From: an uncultured Eubacteriales bacterium
Lineage (GTDB): Bacteria; Bacillota; Clostridia; Lachnospirales; Anaerotignaceae
DNA: 14,479 bases
Direction of reading: 5' to 3'
Assembly: GCA_900548595.1 (NCBI GenBank)
Contig: URLB01000046.1
Span: 1-14,479, forward strand
The notes under the pieces: model-generated
Seen by the model: only the letters and a program-made list of their open reading frames with translations
Database searches by the model: none
Told to the model about the DNA's origin: nothing
Shown: in pieces, positions 14,373 to 14,479 of the stretch
How positions within the stretch are numbered: the stretch's first letter is position 1
How the letters are laid out: every line of letters starts with the position of its first letter
Position numbers and translations under genes: made by a program

Positions 14373-14479
14373 TGAATAAATTGTTAATTTTATTAATATT
14401 TAATATATATTAAGCTTATTTAAACGTTAATTAATATTATAATTATTAATATTTAATGAATTTTTAAAAGTTCATCTGT

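Overview
The window looks like chromosomal DNA of a low-GC, anaerobic Gram-positive bacterium of class Clostridia. AT-rich codon use, strong AGGAGG-type ribosome binding sites, a BofA/YaaL pair from the endospore-forming lineage, a FldA/HadA-like CoA-transferase of amino-acid fermenters and an NADPH-type glutamate synthase subunit all point that way. No species-level call is possible from the sequence alone. I see no insertion sequence, phage gene, CRISPR array or integrase.

Layout. (1) 1-1066, plus strand: the 3' three quarters of a glutamate synthase / Nfn-type flavoprotein, closed by a clear terminator. (2) 1154-4184, plus strand: a ppx-ppk pair (exopolyphosphatase and polyphosphate kinase) overlapping by 31 bases, ending at a terminator shared with the convergent gene cluster. 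(3) 8797 down to 4183, minus strand: eight co-directional genes. In transcription order they are a NusG-II-domain membrane-anchored protein, a Gx-type transporter, YaaL (DUF2508), BofA, a rhomboid protease, an unknown 225-residue protein, a family 4-like uracil-DNA glycosylase lacking the usual iron-sulfur cysteines, and a GntR/FCD regulator. The rhomboid gene has an apparently perfect sigma-A promoter of its own, so this is probably at least two transcription units. (4) 8819-9954, plus strand: a lipoprotein ApbE flavin transferase, divergent from the NusG-II gene. (5) 9974-10132: a tRNA-Phe(GAA) with its own promoter and terminator. (6) 11732 down to 10252, minus strand: a single type III CoA-transferase gene with a long, possibly structured leader. 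(7) 11740-12074: a gene-poor AT-rich stretch. (8) 14372 down to 12075, minus strand: citrate synthase followed by an EcsC-family protein.

How the parts fit. Citrate synthase (towards 2-oxoglutarate) and the glutamate synthase subunit fit glutamate synthesis in an anaerobe. The CoA-transferase suggests 2-hydroxyacid/enoate fermentation of amino acids. ApbE, the NusG-II protein and the Gx transporter form a likely extracytoplasmic redox (flavinylation) module. ppx-ppk sets polyphosphate turnover. The points most worth checking are the rhomboid promoter/operator and start codon, the BofA-rhomboid juxtaposition, the cysteine-free uracil-DNA glycosylase and the CoA-transferase leader. I found nothing I would call a wholly new system.
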